Source: Tilletia caries (taxonomy: Eukaryota > Basidiomycota > Exobasidiomycetes > Tilletiales > Tilletiaceae). From it: a DNA stretch of 64,000 nucleotides. The notes under the pieces are model-generated. The model was not told where the DNA came from, made no database searches, and saw nothing but the letters and a program-made list of their open reading frames with translations. This document shows, piece after piece, positions 1 through 11,272 of this stretch. The stretch is from contig JALUTQ010000001.1 in NCBI GenBank assembly GCA_032718865.1, positions 372,001 to 436,000 on the forward strand. The letters are read 5' to 3'. Both the position numbers and the translations under genes were made by a program. The number at the start of each line of letters is the position of its first letter. Within the stretch, counting starts at the first letter, position 1.

Positions 1-16
1 GAGGCGGCCGACTCAC

Positions 17-630
17 CATTTGTGGACAGGAGGAAATGTGCAGCATTCTGACGTCTGCACCACTTGATCTTGTTGATCTTCTCCTCAATTTCCAGTGATT
101 TCAGATAGTCGAACTCTGGCTCGTGCGATTGGAACTCGGTGTGGAATTTGTATTCGCATCCCTTTTTCTGGTCGCGCAAGGAGAGGAGAAACGAAAGTTT
201 AGCCTCCCTTGATGCACTGCGCGCGCATATAAGCCAACAGTATGCAACGTCCAACGTACTGATTCGTTCCTTTCGAACAAGACGACTCGACCTCCCTTGT
301 CACCTGTTGCGAGGTAATCACCGGTGTGATCGAACTCGACAGTGGAGATGATATCAGCTGCAGAGGGTTCGAGTAACAAAAAGCGATAGCGCGTCAGCAC
401 TCCAACATATGCCATCTTTACGTGTGATCTGTGCACAGTTCGCCTCCTACTGCGTCGCGCTTGCGCGCGAGCTGGCGGTTCCATAGCGTCTGTTGCTTTT
501 TTCCATGGCCGCCACGCCGGGTGTGATGGGGTGCGATAAACTCACCTTCGGTGATATCGTCGACCTCGCCCTTGTCGCCGAAGCACTGTGCGAACTTCCA
601 TCCGCCTGAGGGATCAGATTCCTTGTCCAT
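17..630 (-). CDS. CDC55: PP2A regulatory subunit B (B55/Cdc55), N-terminal part
   Basis: WD40 regulatory subunit that directs the PP2A trimer to substrates and acts in mitotic exit and the morphogenesis checkpoint in fungi (family knowledge). Three exons are visible on the minus strand: 630-546, 357-260 and 167-17. Exon 1 starts [20 protein letters not shown]. Exon 2 carries the near-invariant B55 stretch [20 protein letters not shown] and ends LFERNES. Exon 3 reads [20 protein letters not shown] and then EEKINKIKW. All are typical of the first blade of B55. Donors are GTGAGT or GTACGT, acceptors CAG, and phases agree across all junctions. The gene continues past base 1 after the donor at 16-12, so only about 110 residues are present. 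Family assignment is very secure; the rest of the protein lies outside the window. Confidence 0.95.
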
Positions 631-2385
631 CTGTGTGTCGTGTGTAAGGGGAAAAAGAAGGAGAAGTTGTGCGGGGCGAAGGTAGGGTAAAGTGGCTTGT
701 GCGTAGTTGGCAGTGGTGGCTTAGTGCTTGGCTGGGATGTCGTGCACGGAGGTCGCAGGTTCGATCAAAAGGAGCAGGCGACGGTGAAGAAAGTGTAGAG
801 AGATGAGAAGTTGATGATCGCGCTAGAAAAGGTACGCGGGTATCGAAGCAGAGATGACCAGGCACGCGTATCCGGGTGTCAGAAAACCGAGAGAGTTGCT
901 GGGAGAGAAGATGAGAATTGCGCGTGCGGGATTGTACGCGGGATGGAAGGAAGTAGATGGAAGTGAGGCAGCACAGGTACGAGAAGAGGTGAGCACGCGC
1001 ATGATCTTGGTTGGTAATTGTTGGCCACCTTGCAAACAGGGTGACTGTATGCTGCTAAGCATGCATGATGATCGACTCACAAAAAAGCGGGAGCGCAGGC
1101 AGAGAGGATAGGAATCGGAATAGTCCTGGTGGTAACGGACAAACTGTGAAGGGTAATGTGCGGTCGAAGAACAGCGCTTGGGGTTCGTGCTGCGCGGGAC
1201 TTGCTGATGTGCGTGGGGTTGATCAGCAACGGGCGGTGATGGTATCCCTCCTATGAAATTCGTGAGAAGGGAAGAACGTGGTGGTGGGTGTGCGGATGTA
1301 CGTGTTGGTTCAGGTCTGGTGTCGATTGGATGTTGAACTCCGTCAGGTCCGAGCGCGAGGGTGGGGGTGATGCTGTTAGGAATGTTGTTCTCTGACTGTC
1401 AGACAGGGTCGCATGGGAGTCAGTGAGAAGCGCGTCCTTGGGAGCGAGGGGACGCCCTGTTGAATACGCACTGCGGTGAAGAATGTTGTTGGCTGTTGCT
1501 GTGAAGCAGACGGTCCGGATGGGTCGGGGTTGGGCGGTTGGGCAGGCAGGCGTGTGTGTGTGCGTGCGCGCGTGCGTGCGTGGTTTGGCTGGTGATGATG
1601 TTTTGGGCAGAAAGCGCGTCGGTGTTTGTGGAACAGATTTGCCTGCCTACTGCTGACGGGGGAGGGTGCGGTGAAGAGTGGTGAGGTGGTCGTCGTCGTC
1701 GTTGTCGTCGTGCTTCACGCTGAAGCTGATGCTGATGCTGTTGGCGGTCACAGCCAGGAGTCAGTCGATGCGAGCGGGCGGGCACTGGGCAGGTGAGGAG
1801 AGCAAATTCAGATCTGCGGATCGAACGAGGGAACGGCACATTCCTCAGTCCGCACTCCCTCCCGCTCACAACACACACTGACACCTCAACATCCACACTC
1901 AGCCTCACGCGCGCTCATGTCAATAACACACGCTCATCCACACGCTCTCTCTCTCTCATCTACGGGGGCTCCAATGCTGCCTGTGCAATCCTGACGCGAG
2001 TAGTGAGCGGTGCAAGGAAAAGAAAAGGGGGCAAAACATCAGACGGATGACTTGCCTGGCTGGTGCGCAAAACGCACACTCGCCTCCCCCAGGCGGTGGC
2101 CACATGGCGTCCCGAGTGATCATTTGAGACGCCGAACACCGGGCCAACTGACAGACAGCATCAAGGGCCAAGGCGCGCTCGACAGCGAGCAGCGACGGCC
2201 GACGAGCAGGCGAGTATGTACGAATGTGGCATTGACAAGGCAAACCTGAGGGAAAGAGAAACGGGACAGTATACCGGCGATCATACATATCTTAACGGAG
2301 GCAAGGAGGCGAGACCGATGGAAGGGAATCGAAATCCCACGAGGTGTCGATAATAGTAAAGTAAGTGTAGCGCCTGTCCCCATTT
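631..2385. other. Intergenic: upstream of PP2A-B, downstream of desaturase
   Basis: No convincing gene was found in this 1.75-kb stretch. It holds the presumed long promoter and leader of the PP2A B gene. Low-complexity tracts are visible: an alternating purine-pyrimidine run at about 1553-1581 (repeated GT, GC and GTGC) and GTC/GCTGAT-type trinucleotide runs at about 1690-1742. Open frames here look compositional (His/Arg/Thr-rich) and match no family I know. The 3' end of the desaturase transcript probably lies close to 2385. Confidence 0.5.
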
Positions 2386-4026
2386 TTACTGCTCGCTCAA
2401 AGGAATCTGCACCGTCCCCGCCGGCTGCCGCTTGATCCGCGCAAAAAGACCGCTGTCCGAGCCCAGGATGAACTGCAGCGTCACCAACGGCCACGAGGTG
2501 TGGTGAGGGAGCACGTCGTAGTACTCGGGCGCCATCTTCCTCAGTGCTGGAAGTCGCGTCCACGGAATCGACGGGAAGTCGTGGTGCTCGTTGTGGTACC
2601 CGACCTGTGATTGCGTATCGGAATGACTCTCCCGTTCAGTACCATCGCTAAGCGACAAATCTTGGAATTCGACAACTCACATTGTACGCAAGAATGTTGA
2701 GCGGGCCATAGTAACTCCACGTCTCCTGCTGAATGCCGCCAAACATGTAGTGCTCCGCAATGAAGTGCGCCGCACACGGGTGCAGACTTCCCGCGAAGAA
2801 ACTGCTGGCAATCAGGTACCACAGCGCCGTGGCTCCAAAGGTCCGCACAAGCACGTAGTCCAGTACCAGCTGGAATCCGATGTTGAGAATGTGCCAGCCC
2901 GTGAGCTTTTGGGCTCGAACGAAGCCCGGTCGGAGCGCGTAGAAGAAGATTTGGAACGTGCTGTTCGAGGTTTTTTTTTTGAGGGAGGGGACGTCAGCAA
3001 GGTATCAGGGTTCTAGTTTGAATGCGCCACTCACGCAAAGAAGGCCTTGCCTAGCACATTCTTCAAGCACATCAGCTCGATCTTCGTCGGCAAATCGGTG
3101 TCCACCCCGTCCTCGCCGAGGTGCTTGTGATGCTCGATGTGGTAACGCTAAACACGCGCGTTCAGAATAACTGTTAGCAATCCCCAATCCCAAAAGCAGC
3201 CATTTCTGACATGTCGTATGAGACTCACCTTGAACATCATCGCATACGGAACACCAATCGGCGCATTCACCAAGATCGCCCAGAGCTTGTTCGCACGAAT
3301 CCCCTTGAACGCCAAATTATGCGTGATCTCATGGATCGCCAAGAAGGTGTTCTGGTTCGCCGTGCCTCCGACCACGTACGCCGTCACAAGGAAGCGCCAG
3401 TCCAACGGGTGCACGCCAAAGTGCGCAAACGCGATCGCAAGCCCCAGTTGGAGCAGCGTCACGCCGAGGGAGACGTACTTCGTCAGAGGCTCGTGCCCCA
3501 TCAGCGAGCGGATCTCCGGGTGGTCCTTCAGGATGGCGGCGCGCCGGGTGCGGTGGGGCTCTTCCGTCAGGAGCCAGAGGAACTCGGACGCGTCTTGTGG
3601 CTCGGGAAGGACTTCGGGTGCCCAGTGCAGACCCGGTGGGGCGGTCGAAGAATCCTTTTGGGCCGACGGTGTGAGGTTCGCTGTTGTTGAAGATTTTGTT
3701 TGGGCTGTACGCCGTGATCGCAGGACGGAAGGTGATGATCCGTGCTTGGGGCTGGTAGCCGCTTCGACGTTGGCCTCATCGTCGTCCATATCATCCTCCG
3801 CCTCGGATGTGAGCGGGCTCGTGGTTTGGCTCCCTCGACCTTCGCTGTCGGTGTTGGCGATGCTGCTGCTGCTACTGGCACCGCTGCTGCTGTCCCCGGT
3901 GGTGCTGGTGCCCTGTCGGTGTCTCTGAACGGACTCGAGGTATTTGCGCTGGGAGGGCGCGACGTCTTCTGCGCCGCCGTAGAGGGACCAGTCGACGCTG
4001 CGCGGGATTCCGTCAAAGCCGAGCAT
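2386..4026 (-). CDS. DES1: Sphingolipid delta-4 desaturase (DES1 type)
   Basis: Introduces the delta-4 double bond of ceramide long-chain bases in the ER membrane (family knowledge). Four exons: 4026-3229, 3147-3035, 2960-2681 and 2604-2386, giving 469 residues. The three di-iron histidine boxes are visible: HEITHN in FLAIHEITHNLAFKG, HIEHH in RYHIEHHKHLGEDG, and NEHHD in NVGYHNEHHDFPSIPW. HPCAAHFIAEHYMFGG is also diagnostic. The usual N-terminal signature appears as FLWLLTEEPHRTRRAAILK, but before it lies an unusual extension of roughly 150 residues, rich in Ser, Thr and acidic residues. That makes the protein longer than the usual 350-400. The start at MLGFDG is a choice: an in-frame ATG at 4101 would add 25 residues (MDGLLALATT). 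Splice phases agree throughout. Confidence 0.93.
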
Positions 4027-4715
4027 GTTTCGATGATCCACTTGTTCTGAGGGTGAGGGTGGCAGAGTCGATGTTGTGGCGAGCGCGAGAAGTCCATCCA
4101 AAGTCCAAGCAGATGAGGAGCTTAAATTTCATTTCCCGCGTATACAAATCACAACGTGCACGTGCGCTTCATAATAGAGCTCTGCCCCCTGGGGTGCAGC
4201 TTTTATCGGCCGAGAGTCAAGGACGCCGCGATATCCGTCCCGCCTCCGCAACACCAGCGAATCCAGCCCATCCCCCTGAAAATCCGGAATCGCGACACGG
4301 TGTTGCTAATTACTGATGAGCTCTTCGGGCTCGCGGTCCGCCCTACTCTCGGCCCCACCTCTCAACCTAGTCATCTTTGCCTTTCTTTACAGTCAGCAAG
4401 CAGCACATCATCAAGATTCAAGGTGAACGGTTATCAGCAATCATCGTTTTCACTGGTGAGTTTCTATTGATTCGGTGGTTCGCAGCAGGTTAGGTCGTGT
4501 TCCCTCGACTGAAGGCATTCGTCTTTGCCCTTTTGCCTCTCCCACTGTTTCACGTATCAGGACCTGGTGATTTTGCAACTCCCGTCGCCCGTCGTCTCCA
4601 TCTTTCTACACCGACTCCGTGTCTGCCAAGGCGTCGAGGCAGCCACTACGCAGCTGTCACTGTCCCTCCGCCACTCTCATCCACCCATCCACCAATACAA
4701 GCCTTCCGAGCCCGC
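4027..4715. other. Intergenic, upstream of desaturase
   Basis: Presumed promoter and leader of the minus-strand desaturase. It includes an in-frame upstream ATG at 4101-4099. CT-rich stretches lie around 4370-4700. I see no gene or element in it. Confidence 0.4.
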
Positions 4716-5160
4716 CGCTCCGCTAATGGTTGCCACTTGTGGCCGTCCATCCACGTCGCCTGCCGTCCAGCCCGCCGCCTCCGCCGCTGCGGTAATGGTT
4801 GCCACCCTCCTCCTCCGCCGCTAACGGTTGCGAGTTTACCACTCTGATCGGCGCATCCACCGTCCACGTCGTCCAGTCCGCCGCCGCGGTAATGGTTTCC
4901 CTCCTCTTCGCCGATAATGGTTGCCACCCTGATCGATACATCCACTCCTTTCATCCACGCCGCACAGCCCGCCGCTGCGCTAATGGATGCCGAATTCACC
5001 ACCCTCATCGGTCCGCCCACGTCGCTCAGTCCGCCGCTACGCTAATGGATGTCCTCCGCCGCTGCGCTAATGGATGTCGTGTTCACCGCTCTCATCGTCC
5101 GCCCACCTCACTCAGCCCGCCGCTGCGCTAATGGTTGGCCGCTAATGGTATGGCGCGCCA
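4716..5160. repeat. Degenerate GC-rich minisatellite with CTAATGG core
   Basis: About ten diverged copies of a core CCGCCGCTGCGCTAATGG are visible, ending near 4730, 4797, 4829, 4894, 4919, 4985, 5047, 5070, 5135 and 5149. Spacing alternates between about 60-67 and about 14-32 bases, so the array looks composite: a long unit of about 65 bp carrying TCCACGTCGTCCAG or CCCACGTCGCTCAG, mixed with short partial units. Copies differ by substitutions and small indels, so the array is old. No reading frame through it looks like a protein. Confidence 0.75.
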
Positions 5161-6184
5161 ACGCCTTCTCATTCGCCATCCACCCGCCACCGCACCTGCA
5201 TCCGCATCGTCCAGCCCGGTCGTCTCAAGATCCAGCTCGTGCGTTTCCTGGTGTCCGTGAGCGTCATCATTCATCACCATGCCATCAATCATATGATCAC
5301 CCTCGACCCTCGTCATCAGGACAAGTTACTAGCAGTTCATCACCTGTTGGGCTATTGCTGCTTATTGATCTTATCTCGTAGCTGATCCTGTTTATACTTT
5401 CGTGTCTTCCAGGCTACCCCACGGCACTATCATGTCACGTCCGTCATCAGAAGAGCGGTGTGTGTCTGCGCTGCCCGGTCCTTCCCTTCTCTTCCTTTTC
5501 TGAGTACCATATTGAACATCATGCTTATGCTTCGCATCAATCATCAAACAGACGCAGCCATCCATCCAGCGCATCTTTCTCTCTCGCTGTTCCGTGCGTC
5601 CGGCCGATGCGGTACTGATCCCCGCGTCAGCCATCAGCCAGAACCTTGCTGTCCGAGACCAAAGACCCGACGGCTGATGGATGACCAGCTTGAGGTGCGT
5701 GTGACTTGCCAGGCATTGAATACTTCGTTGATATCAAATTGAACTGCATCACTGATGGTAATCTGTCTGATTTCTTACACAGTCTTCTACAGCTTAGACT
5801 CTGCTGGAGCCCCGCAGATACAAAGACGATGGGTGCTGACCGGGAACCCAAGTGCGTTGATGATTGTGAGCGCGGAGACGTGTGTCAACGTCACGGAGCA
5901 GTTGTTGATTCCTCGAGTTTGCGTCCCAAAAAGTTGTCGATGAATCCTGACGATGCAAACGGCTCCTCGCGTTCCAGCAAGGCCTGCATACGCGTGAGCA
6001 TAAGCCGTGCTCGCTGGAACCGGGCCTGCACTGACAAACTGCCTTCACCTCCCTCATCCCTCTCTTCTCCCTCGTCCCATTCGCCCCTTATGCTGCGTGC
6101 ATCGGCTTCGCTGTCATCGTCGCTACGGGCACCTTCGTCGATACCAGACCCATCGTCGGCACCAGCTGTAGCGGCGTCAGCATT
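5161..6184. other. Intergenic / possible transposon flank
   Basis: No recognisable gene. A plus-strand frame at 5706-6188 encodes a Ser/Pro-rich protein without family resemblance; it overlaps the stop of the transposase at 6185 and is probably chance. The outer end of the Mutator-like element should lie here, but I could not find a terminal inverted repeat matching anything near 8320-8520. Confidence 0.35.
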
Positions 6185-8313
6185 CTAAACCTGGTTGTTG
6201 TGGGGGTCGTCTTTTGTGCCATCTGATGCGCCTGCGGGCCTGACGATGTCGGGATGCGTCCAGAAGGGGCTCTGACGATGCCGTTTCATTGTGCGCAAGG
6301 CAGGCACGGTCATGGGTGGGGCCAAGCTTACCAAATGCTTGCACAGCAGGAACCGATGCATGGGCAAAGCAGGGCATGCACTTTTCCACGCATGTACGTC
6401 TGTTCGGTAGCGTTGAATAGCCTCCGCGCTGACCTCCTTTGCTGCCTCTTTTTTCCAAGCTACCGCCATGCTTGTTCGCCAGGCAGGTCTTGCAATCCGG
6501 TCGTTCCCTGCGCGCAATGCCACCACGCGCTTGACGGCTGTCGGCAGTACACGCGTCTGCAAGATGAAGGTGACAAGGTCGATACGTGGTCGGGCAAAGC
6601 GGTGTAAGTAGTCATGCTTGATGACTCGCCAGTGAGATTCGGTGACCATTGTCGACTTGAGAATGGGGATTGACTCGTTTGCTCCCCTTGCCCACAGCTT
6701 CCATTCCTTGCCCATGTACCAATTGGCCCATAAATAGGCCCACACGCGTGCCCATCCCTTTGCCTTGCACAAGTCGTAGGCCTCCTTGGCCTGCCTGCGA
6801 TACAACTGCTCTTGTGTGAGGTATATACCGTGTAGCGTTGGAAACGCAGTGTGCTCGTTCAGATGTTTGGACAGCAAGTCGAGGATGATGACGCTGTCTG
6901 CTTTGTTGCACTCCAGCCTGCCAGGCTCATCCCATTGTGACGCGTCCTTCTTGCACTCGCACTTGCACCTTTCCGAGTGATGGCGAAGGTTCTTTACGAC
7001 CCCCAACACGGCTCAAGGTCGGGTATCGTACGAATGGCGTCCCAAGGGTTGTATTTGCGCGTGCTTGTGGGTTTCGTTGAGGCGAGCTTCTGTCGCACCG
7101 CTCGTCGTACGTGCCAATAGCAAAGCTGGACCTTTGCGGTGGGCCATACGTTGGCGATAGCAGCAATCTCAGCGCTATCCTTGTCACAGCCGACAAAAGT
7201 AGGAGTGAGCCCACGACCCTTAAGCGCCTGTAACACCTCCGTAAGAATGCTGATTTTGCGCCCATCTGCCTCCATGTCCTTCGTGTTGAGAAAGCAGTAT
7301 GCCAGTGGAACGCCCGTCCCGTCCAGCTCAGCGAGGATGCCGAAGAGCTCATGGCCGGCGTTGTTGGTTCCGTATGTTGAGTCTATTGAGATCTCTACCG
7401 TGGTTGATGCCAGCATGCTGATCAGTTCCTCTGCTATCAGCAGCATTCCTCGCACCTGCCCATCACGCTCGATCAACTTCGCAGACATTCTACAGCGTGG
7501 ACCATCGCCACGCGTACTTTCGGCGTTGACGAGCTGCATAGCCGACTGGAAGGGATCGTCTTGAAGTCGCCAGATAGCCGAGGAAAGCGCCTGCCACCAA
7601 TAATAGACTTGCTTTTGCGTGATTTGGCCTACAACAGCATCTGGAAAGGTGGCGCGCATGTCTTGAAATATCTGGCCGGGGGTCGAATCGAGGCGACCTT
7701 CAATGTATTCCAGGACCACAGGTGGCAGAGTTCGATCACAGTAAGGATCGTGAGAGGTATGACGAAAGCGTATGTTGAGCAGGCGGGCTAGAGGTTTGAA
7801 CGTCAGGCGCAACGAGCTATTGCATTGATGCTGGGCCACGGAATCTGCTGCTGCTCGGGTACCCTTGTTCCCGTGGGGCTGATGAGGACCGCTAACGCAG
7901 CGACGACTGGCATCCTGGGAGCAGTGGAAGCGGCTTGCGCATCCGTCGACTGTAACCAAGGTATCGTGATACTTGAAGTGAAAACCTGTAGTCTCCCATA
8001 TAACGCGAGCCATAGCGTGCGCGTCGTTTCGAGCCGCCTTCTCCTCGTCTGCGTCTTCGTGTGCGTTGGCTCTTGATACGCGGATGGGAAGGTCATCATA
8101 GCTGAGGCAGACGTCCGTGTGGAGACTGTGGGACGCGCTCTGGCCATGGTTCTTGAACGCTTGCTGAACGTCAACCCAGAGATCATTGGGCACTGCTCGC
8201 TTTAGGTGTTTCTGGCAAGTTTTCCGCCTCTGACCGCTGCTGGTTTGAGGGAAGTCATCAATAGGACGGTATCCTTTGCAGCTCGTGCACCAGGATCGTG
8301 TCGAGTCGTCCAT
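6185..8313 (-). pseudogene. Mutator-like (MULE) transposase with frameshift
   Basis: DDE transposase of the MULE superfamily, in two overlapping frames. The first part (8313-6994) starts with a Cys/His cluster (CTSCKGYRPIDDFP, KTCQKH). Its catalytic-core features are ISIDSTYGTNNAGHELFG (first Asp) and FVGCDKDSAEIAAIANVWP with QLCYWHVRRAV (second Asp and the C/W-H motif). It stops just after the family-typical CWGS. The second part continues in the next frame from about 7000 to 6185. It has the region ARVWAYLWANWYMGKEWKLW and a C-terminal SWIM-type zinc site, ACPALPMHRFLLCKHLV. The junction falls on a run of five G on the coding strand (7000-7004), so a single-base indel is the simplest explanation. 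An intron fits less well because no spacer is missing. Terminal inverted repeats were not found. Confidence 0.85.
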
Positions 8314-8716
8314 GGATGATGAAGTGAGAAGAAGAAGAAAAGCGGGGAAAGCACTGGAAGCAGGACTGAGGAGTGAGGATTGAGGAGAGAGTAAAGGAAA
8401 GTGCTTGCGCGTCTATTGCTTATAAGGTATAACACAAGGCGCGATTGCTGCCATCGGCGCGTAGCTAGACGCGACGCGCGCGTGTCACGCGTGGTGTGAA
8501 GAGTTCAAGGAAGCCACGTGGCTCCGGATTTTCAGGGGGATGGGCTACTGACGTTCGCAAAACCCCACCGCCATGACGCGGGGCAAGTCCTCTCTTCCGT
8601 CTTCCTTGACCTTGACATCGACATCGACATCGACATCGAGACTCTTGACGACGACGTGCAGCGACTGCTCAGCTGGACATCCCCTTTCCTGACCTTCCTC
8701 TTCACATTCCATCAGA
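8314..8716. other. Intergenic between transposase and Mpv17-type gene
   Basis: GC-rich spacer with repeated CGCG-containing words at about 8456-8495 and a short hexanucleotide run, four copies of GACATC, at about 8611-8638 in the presumed leader of the next gene. No gene is seen. Confidence 0.4.
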
Positions 8717-9725
8717 ATGGCAACCATCGAATACCAGCCGAAGGTGGAGAACGCTCTGCTACGGGCGTACCTGACCCGTCTCCAGGCCCACCCGCTCCTC
8801 ACCAAAGCGCAGACGAGCGCACTCGCAAGCGCCAGCGGTGAACTCCTCGCCGCCCGCCTCTCCGGCGTTCCCCCCGCCAAGCCTACCTTGCGTCTCAATG
8901 GTGTCCCTGGCGAGATTCTCAAGAAGCTCGACAGCGCTGGTATCAGCGAACGGGTCCTGCTCATGGGTGAGTAACACAACACAGAGAGAGGAAGAGGAAT
9001 ACTGGCATTTTGGCACTGATTCACCATCTGCAAATAATTATTGGGGATGCATGCTTGCAGGTGTTTATGGCTTCTTCGTCGCCGCTCCCCTCGGTCACGT
9101 CCTTACAGGCGCGCTCCAGCGTGCTTTCGCGGGAAAAACTTCGACCCGGGACAAGATCCTCCAGATCGTCGCTGCCAATCTGATCACGAGCCCCATCAAC
9201 AACGCCGTCGTACGTACTCTCGGAGCGTTAGAAATCTCAGTCTCAAAAACGGTACACTGAACGTATTCTTCCCTGAATGTATGCGCAGTACATTGCCAGC
9301 ATGGCATTCATCAACGGAGCGAGATCCGTGGACCAGATCGTTAAGACCATCAAGGCATCTTTCGGGAAGGTCATGGTCACCACCTGGATTACGTCTCCTC
9401 TCGCCATTGCGTACGCGCAGAACTACCTCCAGCCAGAGCTCTGGGGTGAGTTGATTTCTGGAACTCAATTCCTGCATACATGCGCCGTCTCATCACTTTT
9501 TTACCTCGCCTTTTCTCCAGAGCCCTTCTTCGTCTTGCTCAAGTTCGTCATGGGAACGTGAGTCCACTTGACCTGCTTGGGAAAAAATATTGACATTCAT
9601 TTTCGCTGACAAGATTCGATTTCAAATTGTTCAGCTACTTCAACACCATTGCCAAGAAGAAGCAGATGGAGCTCGCCCGGCTCGAGCGTCTCCGCAAGGG
9701 CAAGGAGGCCGGCAAGAGGAAGTAA
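8717..9725 (+). CDS. Mpv17/PMP22-family membrane protein
   Basis: Small integral membrane protein of the Mpv17/PMP22 family, which act as channels or solute pores in peroxisomal or inner mitochondrial membranes (family knowledge). Five exons: 8717-8966, 9061-9209, 9289-9445, 9521-9557 and 9635-9725, giving 227 residues, a normal length. The N-terminus reads LLRAYLTRLQAHPLLTKAQT, as in peroxisomal PMP22 proteins. Hydrophobic segments follow at about residues 82-100, 120-150 and 170-205. The family C-terminal signature appears as TWITSPLAIAYAQNYLQPEL followed by EPFFVLLKFVMGTYFNT. The basic tail (RLERLRKGKEAGKRK) is unusual for Mpv17 itself and fits a peroxisomal member. Splice phases agree at all four introns. 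Confidence 0.82.
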
Positions 9726-9991
9726 GATGTCAGGAGATCCTCTCTCGCCAAGATCATGCTCCCTCTTTTTCGCTTTCCTCAAGTCATTAGTGCCTATCCT
9801 CCAACCAATAAGGGTCCACAACTTCGAATGGCTGTATTCACAACTCGGCTCGTTCACCTTTGTATCAATAGCCCCCCTCCACTCCTCCCCTCTTCTCCCG
9901 TCAAGAAGACTTGCAGTATTTCGCACATCACAGGCGTTTCGGAACTTGGACACCACTACTTGCAATTCTTCCAAATCTTTGTTTGAATTGC

Positions 9992-11126
9992 TCATCTGTC
10001 GTGTCTTCGCCGTGGTGAGCGACTGCGGCTGCGATGTCGGTCATCCTCTCGCCGGCTCGAACGTCCTTCGTCCCTGCGCGGGGAGCGACTGCGGCTGCGA
10101 TGTCGGGAGTGCCGGTCATCCTCTCGCCGACTCGAACGTCCCTCGTCCCGGTCGTGTCTGTGACTATGGATGTGACTGTGACCGCTTCTGCTTTCGGGAT
10201 GCCGTTCCGCATCTCGAGACTGAGCCCGCTCGCCCTCGTCCTTGACCCCCTCGACAGCCCCGCGATCTCGTGATTTGACCTCCTTTCTCGCCCGTTTGCG
10301 CGCCCGTTCCTCCTTCCTGAGTCGTTTAGCTTCCTTCTCAGCCGCCCGGTCCGACCCATGCTCCCTCTCTTTCCCCTTCCCTTTCGATTTGTCCTCCTTG
10401 CGTCGCTGGGCGAAGTAGGCAGCCATCGGGTCCTCCTGGTCGACTTCGTCCTCGTCTGATTCGTCCGCGCTCTCATCTCCGCCGCCGGGCCCTCGTCCTC
10501 CTCCATTCCCTTGGGCAGCGACGAGAGAAGGCGCAGCATTCAAGCTCTGCTCCTCGGCGTCCTTCCACTCCCCTTCCTCCGTCCGCTCCCGCTTCTGCTT
10601 GTACTCCTTCACATGATCCACCCGAATCGTCCGACCGAGAACGTCGGCCCCGTTGAGATTATCGACCGCAAGCACTGTGCTCCGTTGATCCTCGTACATA
10701 AGGAAGCCGAAGCCCTTCCGCTTGCCCGAGTCCTTCTCCCGCGGCATGTTGATGTCCATGATTTCGCCGAATTGCGAGAAAATGGTGATCACGTCGCCCT
10801 CGGTGAGCTCGTTCGGCAGGCCACCGACGAAGATGTAGGCGGAATCTGGGACACGACCAGGATGGCGTCAGCTTTCATCATGCGCGCAGCAGGATATCGC
10901 TGCGAAGCCAGGTGCTCACCTTTGTACTCATCATGCCAGGACGCGCCCGTCGCGCCGGAGCGAAGCGCGTTCTCAAGCTCGACCTCGTTCAGCTTCTTCG
11001 TCGCGCGGATATTACTGTTGGAAATCACGCAGGGAGAGAGAAAGAAGGCTGAGCGCTGTCAGCATGCAGGCGCGCGCATCTTCACGCTGCGGGCAACGTC
11101 TCTCTGCGTTCCAGTACTCACTTCAT
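9992..11126 (-). CDS. IST3: RNA-binding protein of the Ist3/RBMX2 (Snu17) family
   Basis: RES-complex/U2 snRNP-associated splicing factor (family knowledge). Exons 11126-11122 (five bases, ATGAA), 11014-10920 and 10845-9992 give 317 residues. The family N-terminal signature is clear: NIRATKKLNEVELENAL and then SWHDEYK. One RRM follows, with RNP2 AYIFVGGLP and RNP1 KGFGFLMYED. Conserved features are GDVITIFSQFGEIMDINM and the post-RRM VDHVKEYKQ, which in this family helps contact partner proteins. The C-terminal half is acidic, then Lys/Arg-rich, then RS-like (repeated RSRSRSPRR near the end), longer than yeast Snu17 and closer to animal RBMX2. It is convergent with the Mpv17-type gene, leaving only about 265 bases between stops. 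The tiny first exon rests on phase and on the expected MNNIRATKKLN start. Confidence 0.9.
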
Positions 11127-11272
11127 CTTGGTGTACTCAGGCGGGGGCGCGATGGTGGAGAGAGACGAGAGCGAGGAACAAAGGGAGAAAGAAAAATCTC
11201 GTTCTTCCTCGTTCTTCTCGCTCACGACGTCCACCAACTTGTTCACAGAAAGCCTTCCATAGATCTACAATC

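Noticed and set aside
5706..6188. Plus-strand ORF of 160 codons
   Set aside because: Ser/Pro-rich without family resemblance, overlaps the transposase end, no clear promoter.
8440..8520. Terminal inverted repeat of the MULE element in the CGCG-rich stretch
   Set aside because: I found no matching inverted copy between 4.0 and 6.2 kb.
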